Below are positions 25,843-34,373 of a DNA stretch of 64,000 nt, piece after piece. Source of the stretch: DASRWT01 sp963748485 (GTDB lineage: Bacteria > Methylomirabilota > Methylomirabilia > Rokubacteriales > CSP1-6); assembly GCA_963748485.1 (NCBI GenBank), contig CAVVJF010000019.1, positions 682,001 to 746,000 of the forward strand, given 5' to 3'. The first letter of the stretch is position 1. Each line of letters begins with the position of its first letter. The translations under genes were made by a program, and so were the position numbers. The notes under the pieces were generated by a model. It saw only the letters and a list, made by a program, of their open reading frames with translations, made no database searches and was not told the origin of the DNA.

Positions 25843-26454
25843 GGCGGAACGGGCGGGGCGGCTCGGCAACGTCACGACCGGATCGGGAGGACGGATCACC
25901 GTGGCCACCAACACCGGCGGCAACGTCACCGGCGGCTCGATCGACCACGGCGCCGGCGGGCTCCTCGCCACCGGGACGGGTTCGGTCATCCTGACCACGC
26001 CAACGGCGGGGACGAGCGGCATCGGCACGGCGAGCGTTCCCGTCCGGACGACGGCGGGCACGATCACGGCCAGCGCCGGCTCAGGGGGCTTGTTCGTTAC
26101 GGAGACGGACGGGGCGAGCTTCACCGCGACGGCGACGGGGGCGGGGCCGATCAGCCTTGCGTCCCCGGCCAGATCTTCTTCAACGGGATTCTGCTGCACC
26201 CCCGGGCGCCGCCCATGGTATCCCCGCTGGCGCCGCCCGTGGTGTCCCCGCTGGCGCCGCCCGTGGCGCCTCCCCTGGCGCCGGGGGTCCCCGGGAGCGC
26301 GAGCCTCGGCGTGTACACGCAGGCCATCGCCTCGTGCTCGCTGAGCCCCGGCGGGGGCGACCTGGTGCGGCCGCCGGCGGCCTGCGGGCCGGAGGTGAGC
26401 GCCAAGAGCGGGCTCGCGTCGCCCCCGCCCGAGCTCCCCGAGCCGGCTCCGTAG
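25843..26454 (+). pseudogene. C-terminal relic of a filamentous-haemagglutinin-like adhesin
   Basis: Between prpE and the response regulator there is no intact gene, but one frame reads LGNVTTGSGGRITVATNTGG, then NVTGGSIDHGAGGLLATGTG and SVILTTPTAG, the Gly/Thr/Val-rich beta-helix repeat style of large FhaB-type exoproteins. Near 26160 the signal moves to another frame: VPGQIFFNGILLHP, a Pro-rich repeat (SPLAPPVV units) and a tail ending in ELPEPAP with a stop at 26452. No start codon, signal peptide or TPS domain remains upstream. It is read as the decayed tail of a two-partner secretion adhesin; the frames could instead be fortuitous. Confidence 0.5.
26221..26286 (+). repeat. 24-nt tandem repeat encoding SPLAPPVV units
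   Basis: Two near-identical 24-nt copies (26221-26244 and 26245-26268) are followed by a degenerate third. In the reading frame of the adhesin relic they encode the octapeptide SPLAPPVV or variants, a low-complexity Pro-rich linker. Confidence 0.7.
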
Positions 26455-26470
26455 AGGAGCCTCGCGCGCG

Positions 26471-26839
26471 TCAGCTCTCCGGGACGAGGTTCCGGATCAT
26501 CTGCAGCAGCTCGCGCGGGCTATACGGTTTCGCCAGATAGGCGGCGGCGCCCGCCTCCCGCGCCTTCTCCTCGTCGCCCGCGAGCGCGAACGACGTGATG
26601 ACGATGATCGGGATGCGCGCGGTGGCGGGATCGGCGCGGAGCTCGCGGGTGGCCTCGAGCCCCGACTGCTTCGGCAGCTGTATGTCCATGATCACGAGGT
26701 CGGGAAGCGCCTCGCGCGCCGTCGTCACCCCCGCCTCGCCGTCGACGGCCTCGATCAGGCGGTAGGAAGTACGCCCGAGGAGGTGCCGGACGATCTTCCG
26801 ATTGAACTCGTTGTCCTCCACGTAGAGGATCGTCTTCAC
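26471..26839 (-). CDS. Single-domain response regulator (CheY-like receiver)
   Basis: 122 residues, one receiver domain only. ILYVEDNEFNRKIV supplies the acidic pair, LVIMDIQLPKQSG the phospho-acceptor Asp (about residue 53), IIVITSFA the Thr/Ser switch and YLAKPYSPREL the invariant Lys. It has no output domain, so it acts by protein contact or phosphorelay. GTG at 26839 overlaps the TGA of the upstream histidine kinase gene (GTGA), so kinase and receiver are coupled partners. Confidence 0.88.
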   Translation of the reverse strand: MKTILYVEDNEFNRKIVRHLLGRTSYRLIEAVDGEAGVTTAREALPDLVIMDIQLPKQSGLEATRELRADPATARIPIIVITSFALAGDEEKAREAGAAAYLAKPYSPRELLQMIRNLVPES

Positions 26840-28492
26840 GCGGTTGCCTCGCGCGTCACCCGCGCCGGAATCGTGAAGAAGAAGGTCGAGCCCTTCCCCA
26901 CTTCGCTCTCCACCCAGACGCGCCCCCCGTGCAGCTCGACCAGCTTGCGGGTGATCGAAAGCCCGAGTCCGGTGCCTCCGAAATCCCGGCTGACGGTGAC
27001 GTCGGCCTGGCGGAACTCCTCGAAGATGTTCCCCACCTGATCGGCGGGAATGCCGATCCCGGTGTCGGACACCGCGTAGAGCACGGCGTCCCCCTGCACT
27101 TCGACCCGGATCTCGACACGACCTTCCGCTGTAAACTTGAGCGCGTTGCCGGCGAGGTTCGTCAGGCACTGGGTGATCCGCTTGCCGTCGCCCACGCAGA
27201 GCGGGAGGTCGGGGGACAGGGTGGCGACGAGCTCGAGTCCCTTCGTGGCGGCCAGCGAGCGCAGGGAGAGGGCGACGGTGTTGACGATGTCGTCCACCAC
27301 GTACTCGCCGAGGGCGAGCTCCATGTGCCCGGCCTCGATCTTGGAGAGGTCGAGGACATTGTTGATCAGGCCGAGGAGCTGTTTGCCGCACGTGTGGATG
27401 TCGGAGACCGGCTCGCGGATCTCGGGTGGCACCTCGCCGTAGAGGCCGTCGTGGATCATCTCGGTGAAGCCGAGGATGGCGTTCATGGGCGTCCGCAGCT
27501 CGTGGCTCATGCTGGCGAGGAAGTCGGATTTTGCCTTGCTGGCCCGCTCGAGCTCGGCGTTGAGCGCACGGAGCTGATGCTCCGCCCGCCGCTGATCCTC
27601 GTAGAGCTGATGGAGCTCGCGGCTCATCTCGTTCATCCGGCGGGCGAGGGCCCCGAACTCGTCGCGGTTCGCCACGTCGATGCTCGCGTTGAAGTTGCCC
27701 TTGGCGATCTTGCCGAGAAACCCCTCGGCCTCTCGGACGGGGAGGATGAAGGACCAGGAGATGACGAATCCGAGCCCCAGGGCCAGGACCATGGACGCGG
27801 CCGCGAAGCCGCCGGTGAGCAGGAGGGCCCGACGGTAGGTGGCCTCGACGCCCTCCCGGAGCTGGCCCATGCCCGCCTCCTCGTTCCGGACGGCCCGGGT
27901 GACGAGGGTTGCGATCTCCCGATACAGGGGATAGCCCGTCGTCCAGATGGAGGGCCATCGCCTCGTCGGCCTTGTCCTCGCGGATGAGCTGCGCGATCCG
28001 GACCACCGTGGCCATGACCTTATCCTGCGTGTCGCGGAGCTGCTGGATGGTCGCACGCTGGCCGGGCGGCGCCGCCGCTTCGAGGCGATTGAAGGTGTCG
28101 TGAAAGCGATTGTTCTCGCGGAACATGCTTTCGATGGTGGCGTCGTCGCGCACGAGCAGCGCGTTCCGCGTGAAGCTCATCTGAAGCCCGAGAGCGTGCT
28201 CGATCTGGCGGGCGGCGTCCACCCGCTCTCGCGCCTGGTCCAGGAGGCGGCTCTGGCGGGCCACGCTCGCGATCGCCTGTAGGCTCAGGGCTCCCATCGC
28301 GATGAGGAGGACGGCGATCAGGAGAAACGCGGCAAGGAGCTTGGAGTGGACCGACGCGCGGATCCGCGCGACGCGTCGCACGAGCCGGCCCAGGGGCGAG
28401 TAGGCCAGGAGGAGGCGAGCGAGCTTCTCACCCCGGCCCGGCGTCGCTTCCCCGGCCGAACCGACGGGGCCTTCAATGTCGTGAAGGGACAT
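26836..28492 (-). pseudogene. Membrane sensor histidine kinase, single-base frameshift
   Basis: Domain order: N-terminal membrane helix (KLLAAFLLIAVLLIAMGALS), a four-helix-bundle sensor with MSFTRNALLVRDDATIESMF, second helix (LLLTGGFAAASMVLALGLGFVIS), HAMP, coiled coil, HisKA with MSHELRTPMNAI (phospho-His) and an HATPase domain with NLAGNALKF, DTGIGIP and GGTGLGLSI. The frame breaks at 27935-27937, between LHLDDG and YPLYREIATLV; removing one C of the CCC (G on the coding strand) gives LHLDDGYPLYREI. ATG 28492 is the likely start (about 551 residues restored). Coupled to the CheY-like receiver downstream. The ligand is unknown. Confidence 0.8.
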
Positions 28493-28569
28493 TCGGGAGC
28501 GTCTATGCTTCGCCGGGATGCTATCAGGCGGTCGGAGCCTGGTCAATGTGCAGCAAGTTAGCACCGTTC

Positions 28570-28598
28570 TTGACACTCTGACCGGCAGAGCCTATAGA
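28570..28598 (+). promoter_or_regulatory. Near-consensus sigma-70 promoter TTGACA-N17-TATAGA, leaderless start
   Basis: TTGACA (28570-28575), a 17-nt spacer and TATAGA (28593-28598) form the best promoter in the window. The TRAP-protein ATG at 28605 is 6 nt after the -10, so transcription should begin at or within a base of the start codon. No ribosome site precedes the ATG and no alternative start lies nearby. Confidence 0.75.
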
Positions 28599-28604
28599 AC
28601 AGGC

Positions 28605-29741
28605 ATGAGAACCAAAGGCGGCCCGAAGGCGGAGACCTCCACATCGCGGCGCGGACTGTTCAAGGCGGCCGCCCTTGCCGGCAGTAGCGCGGCGCTGGGG
28701 TTCCCCGCTGTGGCCCGCGCCCAGACCCCGATCAAGTGGCGCGTCCAGAGTGCCTGGCAGCCGGGGACAGCAGGCTACAAGATGTTCCAGAAGTTCTGCG
28801 CGAACGTGAAGGAGCTCTCCGAGGGGAAGCTGCAGATCCAACCGTTTCCCGAAAAGGGCGTTGTCGGGGTCTTCGAGGTGTTCAATGCCGTCAAGGGGGG
28901 CGTGCTGGATGCCATGCACTGCTTCTCCAACTACTGGTCCGGGTTCATGCCGGTATCCGCTTTCCTCTCCTCGTATCCCTTGGGACTGGATCGTCCAGAC
29001 CATTGGGAGACTTGGTACTTCGAGCTCGGAGGGCTGCAGATCGCCCGGAAGGCGTACCGAGAGCACGGCATGTTCTTCGTCGGCCCGATCCAGCACGACC
29101 TGAACCTGATCCACTCCAAGGTTCCCATCCGCTCCTTCGAGGAGTTCAAGGGAAAGAAGATCCGCTATCCCGGCGGGATGATCGCCGAGATCTTTGCCCT
29201 AGCCGGGGTCTCCACCGTGATCCTTCCCGGGGGCGAGGTGTATCAGGCTCTCGAAAAGGGCCTCCTCGACGCTTCGGACTACACGGGGCCGGCGGTGAAC
29301 TACAATCTGGGCTTCGGCGAGGTCGCGAAGTACATCATCATGGGGCCGCCGTCGACGCCGTGCCTCCACCAGCCGGTGGACCTGATGGATCTCACGGTCA
29401 ACATGGCCAAGTGGACGGCGCTCTCGAAGCACTTGCAGGAGACCGTGATTGCCGCGACCCGCCAGCATTCGTGGGACCAGTACGCCTACATCCAGAAGGA
29501 GAACATCGCGGCCTGGGACAAGTTCAAGGCCCAGGGGGTCCAGATCATCCGGCTCTCGGAGGACGACATCCAGAAATTCCGGCGCCACGCCATTCCCCTG
29601 TGGTTTAAGTGGGCCAAGAAGGACCCCCTCGCCAAGGAAGCCTTCGCGTCCCAGCTCGCCTTCATGCGGTCGATCAACGTCGGGTACGTCCCGGACTCGA
29701 TGCTGATCGACACCGACGGGAAGACCAAGCTCACGCTCTGA
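28605..29741 (+). CDS. TRAP transporter solute-binding protein (DctP family), Tat-exported
   Basis: 378 residues. The N-terminus TSTSRRGLFKAAALAGSSAA carries a twin-arginine signal with cleavage after ARAQ. The mature part has the DctP pattern: KWRVQSAWQPGTAGYKMFQKF, SFEEFKGKKIRYPGG (ligand-contact Arg), TVILPGGEVYQALEKGLLDASDYTGP and a C-terminal helical region. DctP proteins bind carboxylates in the periplasm and deliver them to DctQM membrane subunits, but no dctQ or dctM gene is adjacent, so this copy is an orphan. The group resembles those for mannonate-like or keto-acid ligands, which is not certain. Confidence 0.88.
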   Translation: MRTKGGPKAETSTSRRGLFKAAALAGSSAALGFPAVARAQTPIKWRVQSAWQPGTAGYKMFQKFCANVKELSEGKLQIQPFPEKGVVGVFEVFNAVKGGVLDAMHCFSNYWSGFMPVSAFLSSYPLGLDRPDHWETWYFELGGLQIARKAYREHGMFFVGPIQHDLNLIHSKVPIRSFEEFKGKKIRYPGGMIAEIFALAGVSTVILPGGEVYQALEKGLLDASDYTGPAVNYNLGFGEVAKYIIMGPPSTPCLHQPVDLMDLTVNMAKWTALSKHLQETVIAATRQHSWDQYAYIQKENIAAWDKFKAQGVQIIRLSEDDIQKFRRHAIPLWFKWAKKDPLAKEAFASQLAFMRSINVGYVPDSMLIDTDGKTKLTL

Positions 29742-29818
29742 TCGCACGCCGCGTCCGCGTTCAGCGCGGGAGCCTCCGCCAGTCGCAGGAACGCCGTGAT
29801 ACGCTCGATCACGTACCC

Positions 29819-32047
29819 ATGATTGCCTCGGTGGGTGGCATTCACCACGACGTCGTGTTGGTCGGCGGCGGCCACGCCAATATCCAGGTGCTCCGCGCCT
29901 GGGCGATGCGTCCCGTCCCCGGCGTGCGCCTCACCGTTGTGCTCGACCGGCCCGTGGCCGTCTACTCCGGCATGGTGCCGGGCTTCGTGGCCGGCCAGTA
30001 TCGCGCCGACGAGCTCGCGATCGACGTGCGGCCCCTGGCGCTCCGCGCGGGCGCCCGCTGCGTCAACGCGCCGGCGGTGGGCCTGGATCCCCGGGAGCGC
30101 CTCGTCTTCCTCGAGGACCGCGCGCCGCTCCGCTACGACACCGCCGTCTTCGACGTGGGCTCGACGGTGGCCGGGCTCGACACGCCCGGCGTCCGCGCCC
30201 ATGCGGTCCCCACCCGGCCCATCGGCCGCTTCGTTGACAAGGTCGACGGGCTCGTCGCCGCCGCCAAGGCGCGCGGGCGCTGCCGCCTCATCGTGGTGGG
30301 CGCGGGCGCGGGGGGCGTGGAGCTGGCCTTCGGCTTTCGCGCCCGGCTCGAGCGCGAAGGCGTGCGCGACGTGTCGGTGACCCTGCTCGAGAGCGGCCAC
30401 CGCGTGCTGCCCGGCTATCCCGCGGGCACCGCGCGCCGCGTGGAGGGAAACGCCCGTCGCCGCGGCATCGAGATCCGTCTGGGCGCGCAGGTGGCATCGG
30501 TGACCGCGGACGCGGTGCAGCTGGCCGGCGGCGAGACGCTGCCCTGCGACGCGGTGGCGTGGGTGGCGGGGGCGGCGAGCCTCGACATCTTCCAGGGCGC
30601 CGGGGTGGCGACGGACGCGCGCGGCTTCGTGCGGGTGCGGCGGACGCTGCAGCTCGTGGACCACGACGATGTCTTCGCCGTGGGCGACTGCGCCAGCCTG
30701 GAGGGCGCCCCCGACCTGCCGAAGGCCGGCGTCTACGCCGTGCGCGAGGGGCCCGTCCTCGTGGAGAACCTCCGCGCGAGGCTCATGGGGCATCCGCTCG
30801 AGTCCTACCACCCGCAGCGCGACTTCCTCTCCCTCCTCAACCTGGGGGACGGTCGCGCTATCGGCAGCAAGTGGGGCGTGTCGTTCGAAGGAACCTCCGT
30901 CTTTCACTTGAAGGACTGGATCGACCGCCGCTTCATGCGCCGCTTCCAGGTGCTCGCCGAGGACGGCGCGACGGCGCCGGAGTTCGCCCGCATGCCGGTG
31001 ATGGGCAACGCCGACATGGTCTGCGGCGGCTGTGCGGCCAAAGTGGGTGAGTCCACGCTGACGCGGGCGCTGGAGCGACTCGGCGCCACGAACGATCCCA
31101 GCGTGGTGCTGGGGCTCGGCGTGCCCGACGACGCGGCCGCCGTCGCCACCGAGCGCGGCGAGGTGATCGTGTCCAGCGTGGACGGCTTCCGCGCCTTCAC
31201 CGACGATCCCTACCTGGTGGGCCGCGTGGCCGCGGTGAACGCGGCGAGCGATCTCTGGGCCAAGGGCGCGATCCCACGTTGGGCATTGGCGTCGGTCGAA
31301 GTGCCGGAGGCCGATCCCGCGCGCGCCGAGGAGCAGCTCTTCCAGGTGATGGCGGGCGCGCGGGCCACGCTCGACCCCGAGGGCATCACGGTGGTGGGCG
31401 GCCACACCACGACGGGCGCGGAGCTCCACGTGGGCTTCGCTATTCTCGGCACCGTGCCCTCCCCCGACGCGCTGCTGCGCAAGGGCGGCGTCTCGCCGGG
31501 CGAGCGGCTCATCCTCACCAAGCCGCTGGGCACCGGCGTTCTCTTCTACGCCGACATGCGCGGCTGGGCGCGGGGGGAGTGGATGCAGGCGGCCGAGGCG
31601 TCCATGATCCGCACCAACGCGGCGGCCGGCCGCGTGGCCCGCGAGCAGCGCGCGAGTGCCTGCACCGACGTGAGCGGCTTCGGCCTGGCCGGCCACCTGG
31701 GCGAGATGCTGCGCGCCAGCAAGTGCGCGGCGGTGGTCGATCTGAGCGCGCTGCCGCTACTACCCGGCGCGGGCGAGCTCCTCGCGCGGGGCCACCGCAG
31801 CACCTTCCACCCCGAGAACGCCAAGGCGCGGCGGGCCCTCCGCGTGACCGAAGCGGCCCAGCGGCATCCCGCGCTCGACGCCCTCTTCGACCCGCAGACC
31901 TCCGGCGGGCTCCTCTTCGCGGTGCCGGCGGAGCGGGCGGAGGCGACGCTGGCCGCGCTGCGCGCCGCGGGAGATACCCAGGCGGTCGTGATCGGCGAAG
32001 TCACGGCGCCGCGGAGCGACGGCGCGCTCTTCGAGGTCGTCGCGTAG
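29819..32047 (+). CDS. selD: Fusion: NADH-dehydrogenase-like flavoprotein domain + selenide, water dikinase (SelD)
   Basis: 742 residues. Residues 1 to about 375 are a pyridine-nucleotide oxidoreductase with VLVGGGHANIQVL (FAD), LIVVGAGAGGVELAF (NAD) and VFAVGDCAS. The rest is SelD: MVCGGCAAKVGESTL places Cys405 and Lys408 at the positions of catalytic E. coli Cys17 and Lys20, followed by the ATP-binding LGVPDDAAAV, SSVDGFRAF, VGGHTTTGAELHVGF and DVSGFGLAGHLGEM. SelD makes selenophosphate from selenide and ATP; the fused domain may supply or sense redox state. The Cys form, not Sec, is present. No selA, selB or selC is in the window. This fusion type is known from cyanobacteria and proteobacteria. 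Confidence 0.92.
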   Translation: MIASVGGIHHDVVLVGGGHANIQVLRAWAMRPVPGVRLTVVLDRPVAVYSGMVPGFVAGQYRADELAIDVRPLALRAGARCVNAPAVGLDPRERLVFLEDRAPLRYDTAVFDVGSTVAGLDTPGVRAHAVPTRPIGRFVDKVDGLVAAAKARGRCRLIVVGAGAGGVELAFGFRARLEREGVRDVSVTLLESGHRVLPGYPAGTARRVEGNARRRGIEIRLGAQVASVTADAVQLAGGETLPCDAVAWVAGAASLDIFQGAGVATDARGFVRVRRTLQLVDHDDVFAVGDCASLEGAPDLPKAGVYAVREGPVLVENLRARLMGHPLESYHPQRDFLSLLNLGDGRAIGSKWGVSFEGTSVFHLKDWIDRRFMRRFQVLAEDGATAPEFARMPVMGNADMVCGGCAAKVGESTLTRALERLGATNDPSVVLGLGVPDDAAAVATERGEVIVSSVDGFRAFTDDPYLVGRVAAVNAASDLWAKGAIPRWALASVEVPEADPARAEEQLFQVMAGARATLDPEGITVVGGHTTTGAELHVGFAILGTVPSPDALLRKGGVSPGERLILTKPLGTGVLFYADMRGWARGEWMQAAEASMIRTNAAAGRVAREQRASACTDVSGFGLAGHLGEMLRASKCAAVVDLSALPLLPGAGELLARGHRSTFHPENAKARRALRVTEAAQRHPALDALFDPQTSGGLLFAVPAERAEATLAALRAAGDTQAVVIGEVTAPRSDGALFEVVA

Positions 32048-32158
32048 CGTATCTCCAAAGTATGAGCAGTGGGCGCCGTTCATGACCTGTCGACATTCGA
32101 GGAGCTTGTCGGTAAAGCGCGCGCAAAGGGCCACCTTGGAGGCGCTTCGTGAGGTCTA

Positions 32159-33028
32159 ATGCTAGTTAGGCCGACTGCGATGACTGGCGCCGAGTTGAGG
32201 TCTGCAGAGGTGGACGGCTTTTCGATCGCCTACAGGGAGGCCGGGCAGGGCGCAGGGCTCGTACTCCTTCATGGATTCCTCAGTGATTCGCGGTGTTGGA
32301 GGAGCCAATTGTCCGGGCTGTCGGATCGATTCAGAGTCGTGGCATGGGACGCGCCGGGTGCCGGGTCGTCATCAGACCCGCCGGACACGTTTACGACCAG
32401 AAGCTACGCACGTTGCCTCGCGGGTTTCCTCGACATCATCGGCATTGCCCGCGCGCACGTAGTTGGCCTGTCGTGGGGCGGGATCCTCGCGCAGGAGTTC
32501 TATCGCCTGTATCCCGAACGTCTGCACTGTCTCATTCTGGCCGACACTTACGCGGGCTGGAAGGGCTCACTGCCCGAGCGGGTTTGGAGGGAGCGATTGG
32601 CATCCTGCCTCCTCGACGCAACGGGGCCGCCCGCGGCCGTCGTCGCAAAGATCTTGCCCGGAATGTTCACCGACGCTGCGTCCCAAGGCGTGCGAGACGA
32701 GCTGGCCGCGATCGTCTCAGAGTTCCACCCGATCGGCTTCCGCCTGATGTCAATGTCGTCCGCCGAGATGGACACGAGAGATCTATTGCCAAACATTGAT
32801 GTGCCCACGCTGCTGCTATGGGGCGACGACGATCGTCGCAGCCCTACGCACATCGCGGAGCAGCTGCGCGCGGCGATTCCAGGCTCCGAACTTGCGTTCA
32901 TCCCTAACGCTGGTCACGTAAGCAACATGGAGCAACCTGGCGCGTTCAATGCCCGCGTTCGCCGCTTCTGCCTGGAACGCGGCGCCCATGGAGGCGAGCG
33001 AGAGTCCCTACCGATGGGTAGAGTGTAG
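32159..33028 (+). CDS. Alpha/beta hydrolase
   Basis: 289 residues. Oxyanion-hole segment LVLLHGFLSDSRCW, nucleophile elbow VGLSWGGILAQ (catalytic Ser), acid segment LLLWGDDDRRSP and FIPNAGHVSNMEQP (catalytic His) form a complete triad. No ribosome site precedes either ATG 32159 or ATG 32180; the second may be right, because a GTTAGGC sequence lies between them. Base composition is visibly less GC-biased than SelD, which suggests acquisition. The cupin gene follows 32 nt later. Substrate unknown. Confidence 0.82.
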   Translation: MLVRPTAMTGAELRSAEVDGFSIAYREAGQGAGLVLLHGFLSDSRCWRSQLSGLSDRFRVVAWDAPGAGSSSDPPDTFTTRSYARCLAGFLDIIGIARAHVVGLSWGGILAQEFYRLYPERLHCLILADTYAGWKGSLPERVWRERLASCLLDATGPPAAVVAKILPGMFTDAASQGVRDELAAIVSEFHPIGFRLMSMSSAEMDTRDLLPNIDVPTLLLWGDDDRRSPTHIAEQLRAAIPGSELAFIPNAGHVSNMEQPGAFNARVRRFCLERGAHGGERESLPMGRV

Positions 33029-33060
33029 TCGAAGGGCGCCCTTTCCCAAGGAGGAGATCT

Positions 33061-33498
33061 ATGGCCGAAGGCCCAAAGTTCGCCGATCATCACGAGATGG
33101 AGGTGCGACACCGGGACGAACTCGAATGGGAGACGATTCGATGGCCGGGGGAGACTGGGAAGATGATGTTCCATCCCCGGCAGGAACGCCCGACCGAGCC
33201 CAACGCCGGCATCCTGCGGCTCGAACCCGGGGCCCATCATCCACTGCACCACCATGACTTCGCGCAGGTCTGGTACATCCTAGAGGGAACGTTTCAGATC
33301 GGCGGTCGGGAGTGCGGACCGGGGACGATGATTTTCCATCCCGATCCGCACTTTGAAGATATCTTTCACACGCAGACCGGTGGCGAGATCCTTATCGTTC
33401 AGTATCCGGGTCCGACCACGGGCGGCCGCCCGATCTACGAGGATCGATTCAACCTGCAGGAGCGTCGATCCGTGACGGCAGAACGGACCGACCGTTAG
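33061..33498 (+). CDS. Cupin-domain protein
   Basis: 145 residues, single cupin barrel: PGAHHPLHHHDFAQVWYILEG supplies His and Glu metal ligands and MIFHPDPHFEDIFHTQTGG the second-motif His. It has no signal peptide. A good AAGGAGGAG ribosome site precedes the ATG. It follows the hydrolase gene and is itself followed within about 15 nt by the left end of an attC-like site, so the two genes could belong to one acquired unit. Function is not predictable beyond small-molecule metal chemistry or binding. Confidence 0.8.
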   Translation: MAEGPKFADHHEMEVRHRDELEWETIRWPGETGKMMFHPRQERPTEPNAGILRLEPGAHHPLHHHDFAQVWYILEGTFQIGGRECGPGTMIFHPDPHFEDIFHTQTGGEILIVQYPGPTTGGRPIYEDRFNLQERRSVTAERTDR

Positions 33499-33512
33499 CC
33501 GGGACAGTGCAC

Positions 33513-33584
33513 GCCGAACAACGCGTTCGACCGGACCGCTGGCTCGCGTTCGCTCGCCGCGGTCGCTCAACGCAGGCGTTATGT
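33513..33584 (+). other. attC-like integron recombination site 1
   Basis: A 72-nt imperfect inverted repeat downstream of the cupin gene. Its left part (GCCGAACAACGCGTTCGACC) and right part (GCGGTCGCTCAACGCAGGCG then TTATG) pair over about 20 nt around a short internal arm, as in attC sites. The right end matches the GCTnAACnCAGGCGTTA pattern of attC right halves. The left R-box is GCCGAAC rather than the commoner GCCTAAC. No integrase gene is in the window. Confidence 0.6.
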
Positions 33585-34307
33585 CGCACGGGAGTCGCTC
33601 GACGTTCCGACGGTACTGTGAATTGACTGGTCGCAAATGTCGGCCAAGACCGTGAGCGCATCGGTTTTCTCCAGCTTCGGGCTCATCACGATGGAGAGGT
33701 GACATGGTTAAGCAAGCAAAGAACACGATTTGCCTTTGGTACGATGGCGACGCCGAGGACGCGGCGCGGTTTTATGCCAAGACCTTTCCCGATTCGTCCG
33801 TCGGCGCGGTGCACCGCGCACCGGGAGACTTTCCGTCGGGGAAGAAAGGGGACGTGTTGACCGTCGAGTTTACGGTGATGGGCGTTCCGTGCCTCGGGCT
33901 CAACGGCGGGTCTGCGTTCAAGCACAACGAAGCGTTCTCGTTTCAGGTCGCAACCGCTGACCAAGCCGAAACGGATCGCTACTGGAACGCGATCGTCGGC
34001 AACGGAGGCCAGGAGAGCGCGTGCGGCTGGTGCAAGGACAAATGGGGATTGTCCTGGCAGATTACGCCGATCGTCCTGACGAAAGCGGTCACCGATCCCG
34101 ATCCCGCTGTCGCCAAGCGTGCGTTCGATGCGATGATGCAGATGAAAAAGATCGACATCGCTGCAATCGAGGCGGCGCGCCGCGGTTGAGGTTTCAATCT
34201 TCGAAGGGTGCATCCCGCGCACGGCCGCGACATAGTTCTAGTTGGACGGATAACGACGACGAATCGCCGCGCTGGAGAGTGCAACGTGCGGCGGCTGAAC
34301 TGCGGCG
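33578..34307 (+). mobile_element. Candidate integron gene cassette carrying a VOC-family gene
   Basis: The stretch between the GTT of the first attC-like site and the GTT of the second is about 730 bp. It has one gene in the usual orientation, a short upstream region and its own attC-like site at the 3' end, which is the anatomy of a mobile gene cassette. Lacking an intI gene nearby, it is either a solitary insertion, the edge of an old array, or a chance similarity. Confidence 0.45.
33704..34189 (+). CDS. VOC-superfamily (PhnB/3-demethylubiquinone-methyltransferase-like) protein
   Basis: 161 residues of the PhnB-type glyoxalase/bleomycin-resistance fold: TICLWYDGDAEDAARFYAKTFPDSSVGAV at the start, FTVMGVPCLGLNGGSAFKHNEAFSFQV mid, and CGWCKDKWGLSWQITP near the end. 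The two short beta-alpha-beta modules bind a small ligand or metal; the function of this branch is largely unknown. GGAGAGGTG precedes ATG 33704. It sits between two attC-like sites, and VOC proteins are frequent integron-cassette cargo. Confidence 0.85.
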   Translation: MVKQAKNTICLWYDGDAEDAARFYAKTFPDSSVGAVHRAPGDFPSGKKGDVLTVEFTVMGVPCLGLNGGSAFKHNEAFSFQVATADQAETDRYWNAIVGNGGQESACGWCKDKWGLSWQITPIVLTKAVTDPDPAVAKRAFDAMMQMKKIDIAAIEAARRG

Positions 34308-34313
34308 TTAGGC
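34248..34313 (+). other. attC-like integron recombination site 2
   Basis: A 66-nt imperfect inverted repeat after the VOC gene. The left half (GGATAACGACGACGAATCGC) partly pairs with the right half (GCGGCGGCTGAACTGCGGCG then TTAGGC). The right end GCTGAACTGCGGCGTTAGGC fits the attC consensus well, including the R' core GTTAGGC at 34307-34313; the left half is more degenerate. Confidence 0.6.
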
Positions 34314-34373
34314 GCACCGCAAGCAAGCAAGGAATGGAGGTCCGCGGTCGTCAGTGGTGCGTGTAAGATCGGG

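Noticed and set aside
32165..32171. GTTAGGC near the hydrolase start as another integron core site
   Set aside because: The seven bases match an R' core, but no paired left half or stem was found upstream; it could be chance.
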